Below are positions 6,703 to 8,075 of a stretch of DNA of 8,075 bases, one piece after another (within the stretch, counting starts at the first letter, position 1; the number at the start of each line of letters is the position of its first letter). The notes under the pieces were generated by a model. That model did not search any database. It saw nothing but the letters and a program-made list of their open reading frames with translations, and was not told the DNA's origin. This stretch comes from DAOUMF01 sp034411955. Lineage in GTDB: Bacteria; Chloroflexota; Dehalococcoidia; SM23-28-2; RBG-16-64-32. The stretch covers positions 1-8,075 of the forward strand of contig DAOUMF010000060.1 in NCBI GenBank assembly GCA_034411955.1, given 5' to 3'. Made by a program: the position numbers and the translations under genes.

Positions 6703-6731
6703 AGGATACGGGTTTGTGACGGAAGTGTCAA
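6703..6731 (-). promoter_or_regulatory. Promoter of the arg operon (sigma-70 type)
   Basis: A perfect -35 TTGACA (6731-6726) and -10 TATCCT (6708-6703, 4 of 6 consensus) are separated by exactly 17 nt on the minus strand. The -35 overlaps the TGA stop of the radical SAM gene. The predicted start is A6696. This gives the arg genes a promoter independent of the upstream gene. I see no palindrome resembling an ArgR box over it. Confidence 0.75.
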
Positions 6732-7669
6732 GCCGAGTCCGCGAAGCGCCACAGCCCGTGCCGCCGCGCCGCCTCCAGCGCCCCCCGGTACTCCTCCGCA
6801 GTGAGCCGACGCGACAGCTCCGGATAGCGCAGCGCCTTGTGCTCCGGCCGGTACTGCGCCATCACGTTCACGTAGCTGTCCCGCGACACCTCCTCGGCGA
6901 TGAACCTCATCACCTCGTCGCTTCCCGCCAGGTCCTGCGGCAGAACCAGGTGGCGGATCACCAGCCCCCGCACGGCGATGCCCCCCACCTCCGCCAGGTC
7001 CCCCACCTGTCGGTGCATCTCCGTCACCGCCGCCTTCGCCGTCTCGTAGTAGTTCTTGACGATGGAGTAGCGCCCCGCCGTCCTCTCGTCGGAGTACTTG
7101 ATGTCCGGCATGTAGATATCGACCACGCCGTCCAGCAGCCTCAGCGCCTCGATGGAGTCATAGCCGCCGGTGTTGTACACCAGCGGCACCCGCATGCCGC
7201 CGTCGATGGCGTGGGGGAGCGCCGCCAGGACCTGCGGCACGTGCACCGTCGGCGAGACAAGGTTCACGTTGTGGCAGCCCGCCCCCTGAAGCCGCAGCAT
7301 TATCTCCGCCACCTGCGGCGGCTCCATCTCCTGCCCCATCCGGATCTGCGATATCTCCCAGTTCTGGCAGTACACGCAGGCCAGGTTGCAGGAGGCGAGG
7401 AAGATCGTCCCAGAGCCCTGCCTGCCGCCAGGCACGGTCAGGCGGCCCACCAGCACCGGCTCCTCCCCGAAGTGCGGATGCGCCGAGAACACCAGCGCCC
7501 GCTGGCCCACCCGGCAGAAGCCGCGCCGATCGTCCAGCGCCCGGTCCACCTTGCAGTGGCGCGGGCACACCCGACAGGGCATACCCATCAGCTCCCAGGC
7601 GGCCTCCACGCGTCGGTGCAGCTCCTCCCGGCTCAGCTCCAGATACGAGGGTCGTGTCGCCGTCACCAT
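6728..7669 (-). CDS. Radical SAM protein, PflX-like (COG1313 type)
   Basis: A 313-residue radical SAM enzyme resembling the PflX/COG1313 group, whose members look like pyruvate formate-lyase activases but have no agreed substrate. The 4Fe-4S/SAM motif is CNLACVYC, with Cys94, Cys98 and Cys101. Downstream come the family-typical NLVSPTVHVPQ, YNTGGYDS, DIYMPDIKYSDE and RHLVLPQD segments. An N-terminal cysteine cluster (Cys32, Cys35, Cys39, Cys52 in CRVCPRHC and GFCRVG) could bind a second metal centre; such a cluster is usual in this group. Start: ATG 7669 is chosen; TTG 7678 in the same frame adds 3 residues. Neither has a proper Shine-Dalgarno, and an extended -10 just upstream suggests a nearly leaderless transcript. 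No glycyl radical enzyme, AMMECR1 or Memo partner is in the window. Its stop lies inside the arg promoter, so any link to arginine synthesis is only positional. Family assignment is firm; the reaction is unknown. Confidence 0.92.
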   Translation of the reverse strand: MVTATRPSYLELSREELHRRVEAAWELMGMPCRVCPRHCKVDRALDDRRGFCRVGQRALVFSAHPHFGEEPVLVGRLTVPGGRQGSGTIFLASCNLACVYCQNWEISQIRMGQEMEPPQVAEIMLRLQGAGCHNVNLVSPTVHVPQVLAALPHAIDGGMRVPLVYNTGGYDSIEALRLLDGVVDIYMPDIKYSDERTAGRYSIVKNYYETAKAAVTEMHRQVGDLAEVGGIAVRGLVIRHLVLPQDLAGSDEVMRFIAEEVSRDSYVNVMAQYRPEHKALRYPELSRRLTAEEYRGALEAARRHGLWRFADSA

Positions 7670-7678
7670 CCCACCCAA

Positions 7679-7687
7679 AGGATAGCA
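7679..7687 (-). promoter_or_regulatory. Candidate extended -10 promoter of the radical SAM gene
   Basis: TGCTATCCT on the minus strand is an extended -10 (TGn followed by TATCCT, the same hexamer as in the arg promoter). No good -35 is found at 16-18 nt. The predicted start is near G7672, only about 3 nt before ATG 7669, which would make the mRNA nearly leaderless and explain the missing ribosome site. Confidence 0.4.
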
Positions 7688-7735
7688 CCGTGAGCGGAGG
7701 CCCTGCTAGGAGGTATGCACAAGCAGGCTCGACCA

Positions 7736-7759
7736 CGCCTGGCAGCTAGGCTGCAGGCG
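7736..7759 (-). other. Intergenic imperfect hairpin
   Basis: CGCCTGCAGC - CTA - GCTGCCAGGCG forms 10 base pairs with one bulged C and a 3-nt loop. It lies between the stop of the right-edge gene (7818) and the radical SAM promoter. No T-tract follows on either strand, so it is at best a weak terminator or an RNA-processing site. The rest of 7688-7817 shows no gene or recognisable site. Confidence 0.3.
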
Positions 7760-7817
7760 ATGACTGCTGACCGCTGGAAGACGCAGATTGAGAAGCAGCG
7801 GCACTGGCGACGGAGAG

Positions 7818-8075
7818 TTAGGCGGGGTCTCCTATACCCTCGACAACGTAGTCCTCAACAAGGCGCCGCGCTCGCTGAATGGCTTCGCGTAGCCTTTCAG
7901 TAGAGTCCGCACCTTTTTCGGCAACCCAAGCCCAGACCACAAAGAGAGCGAGCACCATTTCCCGCGTGGGCGCTGTGGCACCTGCCACCTCGAAGGCCTG
8001 AGCCAGTTGTATTTGTGTGGGTTCATTTTCGAGTCCCCGGAGCATATGGCCTTCAAAGCGCTCGCGGGGTATGGC
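7818..8075 (-). CDS. Unrecognised protein, C-terminal part (cut by right edge)
   Basis: The frame is open from the window edge to TAA 7820-7818, giving 85 visible residues. It probably starts outside the window: the codons before the internal ATG 8045 read AIPRERFEGH without a stop, and no ribosome site precedes that ATG. The visible part is mostly helical, with a hydrophobic segment (VLALFVVWAWVAEK) that looks like a buried helix rather than a clear membrane span, followed by a charged Arg/Glu-rich helix (STERLREAIQRARRLVEDYV). I recognise no family. Base composition is visibly lower in GC than the arg genes, with AT-rich patches, which could mean a different origin or just a less constrained gene. 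An overlapping minus frame (8056-7832) is also open, but its Trp/Lys/Ser-rich composition looks like a shadow. The choice of frame is therefore likely, not certain. Confidence 0.5.
   Translation of the reverse strand, partial: AIPRERFEGHMLRGLENEPTQIQLAQAFEVAGATAPTREMVLALFVVWAWVAEKGADSTERLREAIQRARRLVEDYVVEGIGDPA

Noticed and set aside
6532..6740. ArgR operator upstream of argC
   Set aside because: No AT-rich palindrome of the ARG-box type is seen around the promoter or start.
7721..7757. tRNA-like arm (CAGGCTCGACCACGCCTG)
   Set aside because: The loop length and sequence do not fit a T-arm and no acceptor, D or anticodon arms can be drawn.
7715..7903. Plus-strand open frame of 62 codons preceded by AGGAGG
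   Set aside because: AGGAGG is only 1 nt from the ATG, too close to work; the product is Arg-rich and overlaps the right-edge gene on the other strand.

Overview
The window is a high-GC bacterial stretch (about two-thirds G+C by eye) in which every gene I can support is on the minus strand. Reading right to left along that strand, it holds: the 3' part of an unrecognised gene of visibly lower GC (edge to 7818); a stand-alone radical SAM protein of the PflX/COG1313 type (7669-6728); a well-formed promoter and a structured leader of about 165 nt (6731-6532); the arginine genes argC, argJ, argB, argD and argG (6531-1015); a HAD-superfamily phosphatase (1018-227); and the 5' part of a lipoprotein gene running off the left edge (230-1).

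The five arg genes are separated by only 9-21 nt, and argG, the HAD gene and the lipoprotein gene overlap by 4 nt each (ATGA), so argC through the lipoprotein is very probably one transcript. Together they cover: acetylglutamate formation and recycling (ArgJ), phosphorylation (ArgB), reduction (ArgC), transamination (ArgD), deacetylation to ornithine by acetyl transfer back to glutamate (ArgJ), and, after an ornithine carbamoyltransferase step not encoded here, argininosuccinate synthesis (ArgG). argF, argH and argR are not in the window. ArgJ makes this the cyclic acetyl route, so argE is not needed.

The most interesting non-coding part is upstream of argC. A perfect -35 box (TTGACA) overlaps the stop codon of the radical SAM gene and lies 17 nt from TATCCT, so the arg operon has its own promoter. 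The predicted leader contains a perfect 10-bp hairpin with an imperfect T-tract just before the argC Shine-Dalgarno. An upstream 8-nt segment duplicates one arm of that hairpin and could pair with the other arm. This is the geometry of an attenuator, although a relic of an IS200/IS605-type element end is a competing explanation. The ArgB here is the short form without the N-terminal helix associated with arginine feedback inhibition, so control at the level of expression is plausible.

Taxonomy: strong AGGAGG sites, a consensus sigma-70-type promoter, high GC, a Thr/Pro-rich lipoprotein linker and the argCJBDG order suggest a Chloroflexota-like or other high-GC thermophile-type bacterium. This is a guess from style, not a placement. 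The biosynthetic genes look ordinary and intact; I see no defence system, CRISPR array, RNA gene or intact mobile element.
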